64,000 nucleotides of DNA from Dactylonectria macrodidyma (Eukaryota > Ascomycota > Sordariomycetes > Hypocreales > Nectriaceae), in assembly GCA_020744425.1 (NCBI GenBank), contig JAGMUV010000020.1, forward strand, positions 248,001 through 312,000. The letters are read 5' to 3'. Position numbers and translations under genes: made by a program. The notes under the pieces are model-generated. The model did no database searches and was not told the origin of the DNA. It was given only the letters and a program-made list of their open reading frames with translations. This document shows, piece by piece, positions 1 to 10,164 of the stretch. How positions within the stretch are numbered: the first letter of the stretch is position 1; each line of letters opens with the position of its first letter.

Positions 1-86
1 AGATCAGACCGACCCCTAGGAACATATAGCTAGCTTTCTCTCAACTAGATAGAAAGACAGGAGATTATATCGTCCTCAAAGCTGTA

Positions 87-330
87 TCACCCAATCCATC
101 TTGTCTGATAGTCCAGAGACCACGCCAAGGGCAGCATATAGTTGAACCAATACGGGGATGCTTCGTTCAACTCGCTGTACTCCCAATCCCCGCCAAGCCA
201 GGTGGAGCGGGCAACATAGCAGTAGAACTCAAAGAGGTGCCCGCCTAAGGCTTCAGCGGACAGTTGCAGTTGGTCCTTGAGCCAACCAGTTGGATGGACA
301 GCGCCTGGAGGCAAAGTGTCCAACTTGAAT
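87..330 (-). pseudogene. DUF1680 / GH127-like glycosidase fragment, cut by window edge
   Basis: The minus-strand reading frame gives PPGAVHPTGWLKDQL near its start, then GGHLFEFYCYV, WLGGDWEYSELNE and PYWFNYMLPLAW. This is the pattern of the N-terminal part of DUF1680 (six-hairpin, beta-L-arabinofuranosidase-like, GH127) proteins. A plausible acceptor (CTTCAG) lies at about 330, so an upstream exon carrying a signal peptide would be expected, but I cannot find a convincing one. The frame stops at 87 and the rest would lie towards or beyond base 1, possibly after an intron. It may be the 5' part of a real gene that continues outside the window, or a relic. Family assignment is from motif memory only. 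Confidence 0.45.
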
Positions 331-1313
331 TTCTGAAGTTCTGTACATTTGTTTTTAGTCAAGTGCCTAGTTAAGAGGAGATATCGGCCGATGCATACCT
401 TGCGTGTTTGGTACGCTGTCTTAAGTTCCAATGACAGCTGACACGTATAGTGCAGTGCAGTGTTGCAGTGTGCAAAAAGGACGGCAAGTATGGAGTGTTC
501 CATGTTGTCAGCTTTACAGGTAAAGCGTACGATAGGCAGGAAGACCTCACTGAGGTTGCATCGAATAATCTAACGACAACTAAAGCCACCAAGGCCGTGA
601 ATAAGTATTTTCAAAGCAGCATCGTGACGTGCTAGGCCATATACAGACCACCTAAGATATGGAGACGGATCGAAGTGAGGATAGTTGAAGGATGATTCAG
701 CTTTTGCGTTCTTGGTCCCTATGGTTAGCCATTTGCCGAGTACATGTCGCGTATGATTGGTAGATGCATCTCCGAGCCGGTCGTCTCTGACCATGTCCGA
801 CGACCTGTCGACGAAAAAGGGAGAGGCCATTCATCGTGAAACTATTACTTTTATCCCATGGATCAGAGGTCGACTTAAGCGATAGTAAGGATGGCCGGAC
901 GCCATGGAGTCCACCTCCTCTGCATCTTGACAATTAGTCAAAAGATTAGAAAAGTGCAACAGTAATAGACCAACTCGGTCCGTAAATGTCATTGCATAAT
1001 TATGCAGGCATCCCAGGCAAGTCAATCCGACTCCTGCTCCACGCCTATAGGGTTGACCAAGCACCGATGGACTCTGATCCGCTAAACCACGTATCCCATT
1101 CGGTTTATAGTTAGGAACATGCTAGTAGCGATTTTCGTTACCAAAGGAGTGCGCATAAACAGTCTAGTTCAGTTCTAGTCCTCGTCAGTCGTTCTCATCT
1201 TCATTTATTCGTGATCCAATACCCCTCGCTCGACTCGCTCAAAACATTCCTCCCTTGCTCCCTGCCGGTTTGTGAGCCAAGCTTGCTCATCAGCAGCTCA
1301 TCGGCCAAAATCG
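331..1313. other. intergenic, no supported gene
   Basis: Only short overlapping frames on both strands, none with recognisable motifs. It holds the upstream side of the DUF1680-like fragment and the 3' flank of the kinase gene. Confidence 0.5.
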
Positions 1314-2822
1314 TCAACTCCTGATCAGTGATTGCACCATAGTCTCTACCCGATCGATTGCAAGCCTCTTAGACGGATCGACATCCAGCATACCCGCAAT
1401 CAGCTCGAAGACCGGCCCTTGGGCATCCCCTCGACGGTAGACTTTCTTGAAAATGGCCGTGAAACGAGGGTGCTCTTCTGCGACCTGGCAAGAGCTAGTG
1501 CTGCTATCAATAACTCCCCAAAGTTGTCTAAAAGCTGAACAACCTCCATGGGCCACCGCAAGAAGAAGGGCAAAGCAACATCCGAGTTGCCAGACATCTG
1601 CCTTGAGCGTGCTCTCTTCGTGTCGGACCTGCTCTGGGGCGAGGAACTGGTATGTACTCTTGGTGAAGTTGGTCGGAGCCCCGTGGAAAGAAAGCTTGCT
1701 GATACCCACATCCGTGATCAAAGGAGTAATGCCCGCGTAGGTAGGTTCAAAAAGAAGAATGTTTTCGGGCTTCAGGTCTTTGTGCTTGATTGATCGCCCG
1801 TGTAGGTGCACTATAGCGAGAACGATGTCATGCATTATACGGAATATGATCTGAGTCGACTGCGGAGATGCCGGATCGAACCAGGGACATGACCTCTTTC
1901 GCTCAGCGTCTGTGTTGGCCAAGAACTTCCAGAGGGTATACGGTGCCCAAGGCTCAATGATGATGGCCATCTTGGCAGTACCTTCAAGGCTCACAGCTTC
2001 GACAAAGCGGACTATGTTGGGATGGTGGCAGTGTTTGAGAATGACAATCTCCTGGAGGATAGACTTCTTTGCCGACACCGAGAGGATTTCTTCAAATGAC
2101 TTCATGGCCAGGGGCCTGCCAGTTTGTCTGTGGGTGACCTTTTGGACGGTGCCAAAGGCGCCACGCCCAATCTCAGATGTGTGGTCTACCTCGTATGGCA
2201 GGCACTCCATGGACTTGTATGAGTGGACATGTTGCGGTTGCAGCACACTGATGGTCTCCGCGATAAAGCTGTCCAGCGTTTCCCTTGACCTATCGTGAGC
2301 GCGGTTATAAGAAGAAGGGAACATGAATTACCCGAACAAAACAAGATACTCCATCATGTCACCGTGCGACAGTTGCGGAGGCGGGCCAGGGTGTACAGGT
2401 GGGATGGACCCGGGAGGGCCAAGACGCTGGTAAAGACGCAATTGGGCCTGGGATAAATCCAGAAGTGGCGGATTGGTGGTCATTTCTTGTGACATATCGA
2501 TGCTTCGGCTGATTTCCATACTTTGAACTCGAGACGGGGCAGCAGACTTACACAAAGCCAGCAGGGCGTTTGCTTTGATGCGCCGGGCCTCGATGGCGGC
2601 GATTTGGCCTTCGCCTTCGCCGGCGACGAGATGAACATCAATGTTGGTACGCTGGGTACGCTGGGCTCTGATGAGGGATTTAATGCCATTTGCTTGATAC
2701 TCAACGGATTCGAAGAGAAGAAGTGCGAGGGAAGTGTTGGTCAATTGATGTTGTTGATCAGATTCACTTGGCGTGGTGCTGACCCACGCCAGTGATATGG
2801 CGGGGCTGCGTTCAGCCTCCAT
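1314..2822 (-). CDS. Serine/threonine protein kinase with fungal N-terminal extension
   Basis: Two exons, complement(1314..2289, 2332..2822), separated by a 42-bp intron (GTAATT...GATAG). Removing it keeps frame (LVLFG to SRETLD), which shows the upstream frame belongs to the kinase. The product is about 488 aa from the ATG at 2822. The frame is open upstream to 2966 without a clear ATG, so the 5' end is uncertain. Kinase motifs: Gly-rich loop GRGAFG (about residue 206), catalytic Lys in AMKSF, KHKDLKPENIL (HKD where HRD is usual), TDVGIS (DVG instead of DFG) and LAPEQ for APE. The catalytic Lys and both Asp are present, so it is probably active. The N-terminal ~160 residues are not recognised; they are Pro-rich near the end. 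Likely role is cytosolic signalling; the substrate is unknown. Confidence 0.8.
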
Positions 2823-3604
2823 AACCGCTGTGGTCACCTCTGTTTGTACGATGGTTGGTACAGCCCCAAGTCTGCCTTGCCACAATCGCCTCTGAGGGCC
2901 GAGTATTAATCCGAAGATTGAGCCAATGATGTGGTTCCATTTCAGAAGTGGATGGAAGTACTCCAATCAAATGGGCCTACGTGGGGCTGTACTTGCACAT
3001 TCGAAATTGATGGATTCACTAGCTACGCCAAAAGTTTAAGGGTGCCCGCTTATTGCTATAACTTAGCTAGGATTAATCCGATACATAATCCAACAGAAAT
3101 CTAAAATGTGCGATCCTTTTAAACGTTGTTTCCCACAGATTATGGCGGTCCTCATTGCCGCCCTGACAATGCAGGTGTATTTATGTCGCCCCTTCTTACA
3201 TCATATAGCTGACATAATTAAAGGCACAATATATGCTGCTCTCTGGGCCTTTCCCCTTAATAATTAAAAATACACGACTATTAACTCTTTTGGATGTTAT
3301 TTAGTTGATTTCAACACTCGTCATATTTGCAATACAGTCACCGGCTTTTTTACTTTATTAAGCTGAGCTCTTGTAAATTGCAATGGTTGAGATGATGGTA
3401 ATTTTGGAGAAGGTGGGAGACAGCTCATTCAGCTAGCATAGCAATACCACTCGTAAAAAAAAAGGAAGGAAAACATCTAATACCTTAAGAGAGAAAGAGT
3501 CAAAAGTCCGTTAGCCAAAGGTTTAAGGGAGGTAGAGTTTTTTTTCTTTTCTTAAAGCTTTAATACACTTTCCTAAGTAATAAAATGATTTTTGCCTTAC
3601 TTCT
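2823..3604. other. AT-rich intergenic block
   Basis: From about 2990 the sequence becomes AT-rich with many TA steps and short A/T runs (for example A10 at 3456 and T-runs near 3540). I see no gene. This composition could be a RIP-altered repeat relic or simply intergenic DNA. Confidence 0.45.
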
Positions 3605-4321
3605 TTACTTCCGCATTTTCTTGTCCTCCATCTGCCCTTCCGTCTCAGATTTACTCTCTCTAGGCCATGGCCATAGTCCGTCAAGAGCCATGTCGTCGTA
3701 TATCATATTGAAATTAGTCTCTGGCGCAAAGGTATTCCAGTAGTACACGACGTTCTCATTTTGGTCGAACGCCATGGCTTCGACAACATGGTCCACCAAA
3801 AGATGGGCGATTCTGAATTCGGAGAGAGGCTTGACATTCCACCCAGCCACGCGCAGTTGACCAGTCCATGTCGAATCGATGAGTGGGTAAATTCGAGAAT
3901 AGAGTAGTTTATTATCGCCAGGTCGAGGGGTGCGTTTCAGATAGTTGTTGCGCTGTTGAACATGATCTTGCGACAAGTAAAGGCCTTGTTTCATGAGGCC
4001 TGGCAGATCCCTTGTACGAAGTGATAAGATACCAAACCAATCTCTATTATCGAACATTGTTTGTGAGGAGGCGGGCGGGTTTTCGGGTTCGGAGCAACAG
4101 TGGAAGATTAATCGCCACTCTTGAGTCGAGGACGCATATGGAGGAGGAGGAAGGACGAGGTTTGCGTACGACGCTGGAGGAAGGATCGTGTTCGCGTACG
4201 ATACTGTGGAAAGTTGGACTGGGATCACGGGGGGGTGGGCCGAGGCCCCGGATGTAGTAGTCTCTTGAGTTGAAGGTCCGTAAAGAGCCGTCGCGAGTCG
4301 ACGGAGGAGATTCTGAAACAT
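3605..4321 (-). CDS. Hypothetical protein, 238 aa, unrecognised
   Basis: Single-exon frame with ATG at 4321 and an upstream TATATA-containing stretch (about 4360). I do not recognise the family. An N-terminal low-complexity stretch (roughly residues 37-66) repeats a Ser-Tyr-Ala-Asn unit followed by Leu-Pro-Pro, three degenerate copies ending in PPPPYASS. The rest looks globular: RTRDLPGLMKQGLYLSQ, then RVAGWNVKPLSEFRIAHLL, VVYYWNTFAPETNF, and a charged Lys/Glu tail. There is no signal peptide or membrane segment. It is flanked by AT-rich DNA on both sides and may be an orphan or rapidly evolving gene. The clean frame and ATG support it being real. Confidence 0.55.
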   Translation of the reverse strand: MFQNLLRRLATALYGPSTQETTTSGASAHPPVIPVQLSTVSYANTILPPASYANLVLPPPPYASSTQEWRLIFHCCSEPENPPASSQTMFDNRDWFGILSLRTRDLPGLMKQGLYLSQDHVQQRNNYLKRTPRPGDNKLLYSRIYPLIDSTWTGQLRVAGWNVKPLSEFRIAHLLVDHVVEAMAFDQNENVVYYWNTFAPETNFNMIYDDMALDGLWPWPRESKSETEGQMEDKKMRK

Positions 4322-4935
4322 AGTGTCGATGGGTGATCCTTTTTCGAGGTGACTTGGTTTATATATAGTCTACCGATACGGCTCCAAGTTGAGTGAGTGA
4401 AGGTTACAACAAAAAGAATGGGGGAGTCGAGGGCTTAAGTACCTGGGTAGGTAGGTTTCTGGAAGGGTTAGAGCAAAGTTTGTCAACTTGTCGTCTCCAT
4501 GGATAAGGTTGGGTCCTACAGGAAACAACTGACTCTTGGTACATTGTATCAGTTTAGTAAGTTTACCATATGGTAATAATTTAGAGCTCTAATTGTTCAC
4601 ATTATGATTTTCTAGGGCATATTTTATTGTCTAATTCAGTAATAATATTACTCTTATAATGTCATCATTTAGCAACAGTCGTGATGGTGTGTGAAAGGTT
4701 TTTACTTTCCCAGGAGCAGAACAGTCAAAGGTTGAGGGAGCGCAACGGTAATTATCAATCATTGTGTTCCTAGCAGCTCTGGGGAGACCACGCCCACCAC
4801 CCCCAGCAGTCATACAACTCCTCTTGGGCTTCATAGTTGGCCATCTACGTCATGAGTAGTCGGCATGGTCACAGCAATCGGCAAAACGAGGTGGGTGATG
4901 ATGTGGTAATTATATTGATACCACTAAAGAGAAGC
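4322..4935. other. intergenic, partly AT-rich
   Basis: Contains the probable promoter of the 238-aa gene (TATATATAG at about 4360) and an AT-rich segment around 4555-4670. No supported gene. Confidence 0.45.
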
Positions 4936-5345
4936 CCAAATCATCAACAGCGCCGCCACCACCAACCCCCACACCACCGGCACCCACACCAAACCGACCG
5001 ACAGAGCCACCTCCCAGCCCTCGACCTCCGGCGCCGCCGCGCCGACCCCAGGGCGGAGTGGCTCCCCCTCCACCCCAGCGGCCTCCCTGGGACCTCCTCC
5101 CGTTGGGCGACTGGACCATGTCAGTCGAAGAAACGCAGCCTACCTGGCGATTGGGAACTAAGGAACGGGGGGAAATGAACATACTGAACGTCCAGGAGGT
5201 CCCAGGTTGGCCACTGGAAGTAGGAGAGCCACCCCTGGGGCTCGGCGATCGGCGGCGGCGCTGGGGGAACCGGGGCCGGTAGCTCTGCCGGTGGCGGCAG
5301 TGGTGGCGGCAGTGGTGGTGGAGGTGGTGGCGGCCGGCGCCGGGT
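4936..5345. repeat. GC-rich low-complexity block (CCACC / GGTGGCGGC)
   Basis: Two simple-sequence tracts: CCACC/CCACCACC-rich DNA at about 4947-5090, and GGTGGCGGCAGT copies at 5289-5336. On the minus strand the second tract would encode a run of prolines followed by a more ordinary segment (WLSYFQWPTWDLL), with frame open from 5579 to 5121. Overlapping frames on both strands are open only because of the composition. A Pro-rich protein is possible but I cannot fix a gene model. Confidence 0.5.
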
Positions 5346-5420
5346 CTGTGTGACCCTAATCTTGAAAACCAGACTGTCCCCAAACAGATGAATTAGCATA
5401 CGAACCCCAGAGTCAAATTT

Positions 5421-5680
5421 GAGACGTGGGACGTGGGACTTGGGAGGTAGAACGGTGGGATGTTGGACGTCCAACGTGGGATGTGAGATCTGGGAAGTGG
5501 GAAGTGGGATGGTCGGACGGCAGACGGGAGACATCGTAGGACGAGAGGCATCGGACATGGGACAAGGGGTGAGGGACATTGGACATCGGATGTCGGATGG
5601 TAACGGTTGGATGGTAACGGTCGGATGGAAGACGTTGCGGGATAGAAGACGGCAAACGGGAGACGGGGGACGTTGGAAGT
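5421..5680. repeat. Degenerate 7-bp minisatellite, unit about GGGACGT
   Basis: About 260 bp can be cut into 7-mers related to GGGACGT (GGGACGT, GGGACTT, GGGAGGT, GGGATGT, TGGACGT, GGGAAGT, GAGACGG, GGGACAT). Occasional larger units occur, such as GGATGGTAACGGTT, which repeats once. The overlapping minus-strand frame, with repeated Pro-Thr-Ser-His units, is a by-product of the repeat. Confidence 0.75.
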
Positions 5681-6522
5681 TTGTCGCGGGACGTAGGCTT
5701 TGGACTTACAACTTCATCATGAAATTGGGCTGAGAAGGAGAAGAAGAAGAAGAGAAGAAAGGGACGGGAGCGAGAACAACGAGATGAACCAAGGAGAAGC
5801 ATTGCGTAGTCAAGGAAGGTGCCATGGCTTCTGTTCATGGCCCATCATAGCAGGTGCATCTGCATCCGCACCTGGATGGAATGACTTCATGAGCATGAAT
5901 GAGGAAGTCGACGTCAACAGGTCGGTACCGACCTAGTGGTAACTACGGAAAAAAAGCTCCTTCTTTGCCTGCGACTGGGTCATTGCGGATTCGTCGAGCA
6001 CCGTAATGTAGGTGCCTTACCTATGCTCTCGCTTGTTTCCACCACTGACTAAGAAAGCCTCTGAATCAGCCTTGGGGGATCGCCGGAATGCCTGCAGCCC
6101 AGATACTCTTGCGACAGTAGAGCTTCACCATGTCCTCGATGGCAGCACTCTCATGGGCTACTGACACCAGCCCATGAATACAAGTAATGATACCCTTGCG
6201 CTCCCAAAACCTTTGAATATTCGGTTCTTGTTATATCACTGCCCCGAATGAATGCCTGCTGGGCTCAACTGGCTGTTGGAACGGACATTAAGTACGAGCT
6301 TGGTCCTGACATGTTCTGGAGAGTATGGACTAGGCACGGAGGGTTGAAAAATCGACCATCCACACGGGCAACTAGGATAGTGATGAATGCTTTTATTATC
6401 CTCTTCTGATGTTGATGTTGCGGTGTAATGAGTTACTAATGACCTCTTCTCTGATGCAATGCTTGTTGCTAAACCTGAAGGCCATCAAATAAGTATCGGG
6501 TCACTACGAAGAAGATCGCCAA
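5681..6522. other. intergenic, 3' flank of the GH95 gene
   Basis: Short frames only. A GA-rich stretch at 5730-5775 (GAGAAGGAGAAGAAGAAGAA) is the only notable composition. No gene supported. Confidence 0.45.
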
Positions 6523-9092
6523 TCATAGAGTGATAGTATAAGTCTGTCCGGCCCGGGTCTCAACCTCGTCTACCTCCTTCCCGTCAATCTTAAACCGCGA
6601 GCCATCCGCGACCCTCGGCTTCAAATTACTGCCTAGCCTTGACTTGACTTTGGCCTCCTCAAGCTGCCCGTCTTTCCAGGTGATCGATACGACAAAACCC
6701 CCGCGGGCGATAAGACCCGAAACAGAGCCAGACTTCACCTTGCTACTCAAGGCAGGCAAAATGTGAACGACACCCGTATGGCTCTGGACTAGAGTCTCGG
6801 CCACAGCAGCAACCAGCCCGTAGTTGCTGTCAATCTGGAATGCCTGACCCGGTTCAATGTTGTGGAAAAGATTTGTCGCAGGATGGTGTTTGAGTAGATC
6901 TTGAATGTTCTCAAAGGCCTCGTCGCCGTCGAATAATCGAGCGTAGAGTGATGCTGTCCACACACGCGACCATCCAGTGGCTGCGCCACCGGCAGCGAGT
7001 CGAAGTTCAATGCTCTTTTTGGCTGCATCTGCCAATGTTTGATTGAGGAGAGGTGACATGGCTCTCGCAGGGAAAAGATCGATGAGGTGTGAGAAATGCC
7101 GGTGTCCTGGTTCGGCCTCTGCATAGTCTCGTCGCCATTCCTGAATTTGGCCGCGAGAGCCAATCTCGGTCGGTCGCAAGCCCTCTCGGTAGGCCTCCAC
7201 CTTGGAAAGGACCGGGTCGTTGTTGAGATTCACGCCTAGAATGTCTGCGGCCTCGATGACGTTGGAGAAAAACTCGCGCAGCAGAGAGTTGTCCATGGTG
7301 ATGGAGATGTCGAAGGACTCTTTGCCACCAGCCGTTGATCCATCCTCGGGAATCACGAAGACGTTCTCGGGCGAGGTAGATGGCCCAGACATCCATTTGC
7401 CATCAAACTTGAACAGGTAACAGTCGAAAAAAGCGGCGATGTCTTTAAACAATGGCCACGCCTTTTCTTCCAGAAACGTCTTGTCCCCGGTAAATCGATA
7501 GTGCTCCATCAGATGCTGAGAAAGCCACAGGTTGCTTGATGGCCAGATACTGTAAGCTGTCCCGCTGTCGTGAGGAGCCGAGTCGCCCCAGAGGTCTAGG
7601 TTATGATGTGACACATAGCCTGGACAATTGTACATCTTTTCGGCGACCTGCGATCCTTTGTCCCGGCTGCGATACATGAGGTCCCAGAGCGGCCGAAGGG
7701 TCTCGGGGAGGTCGGTTAACTCAGCGAGCCAGTAGTTCATTTCCGTGTTGATGTTGACAGTGTACTTGCTCCCCCTATTTCAGCGGTTAATGAGATATCT
7801 CTAGGATTCTTTTCAAGGATACTTTACCAGGGAGGATTGTACATGTTGTTCCAAATGCCCTGTAGATTTGCTGGGACTCCCAACCCAGAACCACCAGCGT
7901 CTCTTGAGGCAGAGATGAGTAAATGACGGCCAAACTGGAACCCCAATGTGACGAATTCAGGGTCATCGTCTGGATTGCTCTGGTATCCGTCGATTCGCTC
8001 ATTCGTCGGTTGGGATGCGACGTCACCGCCAGATCCGAGGTCGAGCTGGACGCGCTTCATCAGGCTGCTATGGTCTGCAGCGGCTTCAGCTTTGAGGGAC
8101 TCGAACCCGCGCTTAGCTGCATCGTCTAGTTTGCTAGCCAAACCGGCTTTCCACTTCGACTCGGAATCCCACTGGAAGCTGGTTTCGACATCTAAGAAAA
8201 GATCAACGGTGGAGGCGCCTGTGATGTTCAAAGCGGACCCGTTTGCGTCAATGGTTCCTGATTTGAGTATCATGGTTAGCTGTGTTCTTAACAACAGTAT
8301 GGGCTTCGTTGCTCGGGATTCCACTTGCCCTCCTTTGAGACTACACGGACACCAGCCGTGAAAGGAATCGCGTCTGCCCCGGAGCCTCCAACGTCCATGA
8401 TGATGCTCTTTGTTCCCTCAGAGGCAGAGTTGTCGATGATACCCCGGTCACGGGTAAGGCTCACGCCAATGTCCAATGCACCGTCCTTGCTTGCCGTGAA
8501 ACGGGCTGCAATGACACCAACGGCAAAGTTGGCAATGATTTCGCGACTGTGTTCTAGTCAGTAAGGGAGCTCGGTTCGGTAACGGGCTACATTGAGTCTA
8601 GGATACTCACGTATAAGTAACGCCATCGATTTCATAGCTAACACCGGTGTTGCCCTCCAAAGTGTCTAGCCATCTCTCGTAGTTTGAGATATCATCTGCC
8701 TTGTGGCCAAAATCCAGTAGCAGGTCTCCTGTCACGCTGTACCACCTGTTCGTGGGCGGGTTGGCATACATGTCACTTGCAGCGATTTCGGCAGCTTCCG
8801 TGAATTTGTTTTCAGTCAGCAACTTGCGAGCCTTGGGGAACCCTTCAGAGGACTTGGGGTTTACACGATCCTGGAAGGGACCACTCCAGACCGAGTTCTC
8901 ATTGATGATGATTCTCTCCGAGACAGAGCCTTGGACTAGTGCCCCGAGTCTGCCGTTTCCGATTGGTAAAGCTGATTTGAAGTCGCTTCCAGGACTCTTA
9001 TACCAAAGGTGCCGTGAGCCTAGGTATGGACCTCCCTTGGCCTCTGCTGTGGCAGCAAGGGCAACGAGGACGGGCAAGAAAAACGCATGCAT
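6523..9092 (-). CDS. Secreted alpha-L-fucosidase, GH95 family
   Basis: Four exons, complement(6523..7774, 7828..8257, 8329..8546, 8611..9092), summing to 2382 nt (793 aa), the usual GH95 length. Residues 1-18 form a signal peptide (MHAFFLPVLVALAATAEA, then KG), so it acts outside the cell. Family landmarks are LWYKSPGSDFKSALPIGNG with LGALVQGSV near the start, and YTVNINTEMNYW across the third splice site. The two Asn there (about 384 and 386) match the substrate/base-assisting Asn pair known in GH95 enzymes. QEWRRDYAEAEPGHRHFSH and QIDSNYG lie in the catalytic barrel. The family hydrolyses terminal alpha-1,2-L-fucose (some members act on L-galactose) by inversion. The intron at 7775..7827 and the one at 8547..8610 are GT-AG; the intron at 8258..8328 is GC-AG. 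No breaks. Confidence 0.92.
8258..8328 (-). other. GC-AG intron in the GH95 gene
   Basis: A donor GCAAGT at 8328 and acceptor CAG at 8258, with CTAAC branch site 16 nt upstream, are the only pair I found that joins VVSKEG to TIDANGSALN in frame. The nearest GT donor (GTGGAA, 4 nt downstream) puts a stop directly after the junction. 71 bp. Confidence 0.7.
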
Positions 9093-9598
9093 TATGGATT
9101 GTTGACATGTAATGGAAATTGATGTTGGTTATTGTCTCGTCTCAGTGGGAGAGGCAACAATTATATAGGATTTAGAGTTGCTATGTTTGCGGGGGACCTC
9201 AAGTACGATGATTCCCCATATTCCCCAGATTATCTTTGACGGAACGCGGGGAGCCATCGACGATCTTTCCCCTTTCAGCGGCCATGAAGCTACTATGTAG
9301 TAACAGTGCCTTGATCAACAGGAAATCATGTGCAATTCGATGAGGGTTCGTGATCAAGACAAAGCAGGCACTTCGGTACGGTAACCGGAGGGGGTAACTC
9401 CGAGTTTGAAAAGAACCGTCGGGTCTTTATTTGAGCGTTCTATAAAGAATCTCGAGGCCAAAGCGCCGAATTATCCGTTGTTGGCTAAAAAGAACCTTAA
9501 TGCCGAGCAACAGCTTGTGATATTTCTCTCGACTCTTGACCTTAATCTTGCGCACGAATAGGATAATTTTGCCGATCGGTCATATTGCGGAGCAACTG
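9093..9598. other. intergenic, promoter side of GH95 gene
   Basis: TATATAGG lies about 65 bp upstream of the GH95 start (9160). No gene seen in the rest. Confidence 0.4.
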
Positions 9599-9957
9599 CT
9601 AACTCTCGTATGATGTGCTAGGCACATGAACGACATCTAGTGGGATAAGTACAGGGGGTCGTGCACTATGACCCTGAAAGAAGATATGATTGTGTCGATC
9701 TTTGGGCGAGTGCACGGTTGCAAATACCCGAGGCTTTTGGGAGTATAGGCGCTGAAATCGCTTCAGTGCCAAAAACAACGAGTTAGGAAGGTCGGGTAGG
9801 CCTTGGTTTGTATGGATAATTTGCGCCATTAGTCGTTGCCCCGGCATTTCCAGAAGGAGCTGGTTATAAAAGTCGTGTTCTATGTGTAAAAGCCTACCGG
9901 CACTGGAGTCAAAGTTGGGTACTAAGCGATTGAGGGATCCATTTATTATCCGTTCTC
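9599..9957 (-). pseudogene. Unrecognised coding-like relic
   Basis: The minus frame is open for about 119 codons and reads like protein (RLLHIEHDFYNQLLLEM, then NSLFLALKRFQRLYSQ), ending at 9599. The first in-frame ATG is only at 9847, well inside the conserved-looking stretch, and no upstream exon is obvious. I do not recognise the family. It is most likely the C-terminal remains of a gene, or chance. Confidence 0.25.
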
Positions 9958-10164
9958 CCGAGGGGGATACCTTTCATATTATTGCTATGGGTCATTCTAT
10001 TGGCAGTGGTTTGTCTTATACTGTTAGTGCTCTCATTAACAAGAATGAAACGGAAAAGTAAAAACGTCATTACATCAGTGGCAGGACCGGAACCTGTATT
10101 ATTGGACAACTTGGATTTGTGAGAGAAAAGTCAGAACTTGCATCTTATAGCGCACTATGTGTCC

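Noticed and set aside
4910..5579. Pro-rich or Gly-rich protein frames on both strands
   Set aside because: Openness comes from GC-rich simple sequence; a gene model with confirmed splice sites could not be built.
5413..5838. 141-codon minus frame with Pro-Thr-Ser-His repeats
   Set aside because: It is fully explained by translation of the 7-bp repeat; no splice or start context.
8288..8476. Premature stop (PYCC then TAA) in the GH95 gene
   Set aside because: It disappears when the GC-AG intron is recognised, so the gene is not a pseudogene.
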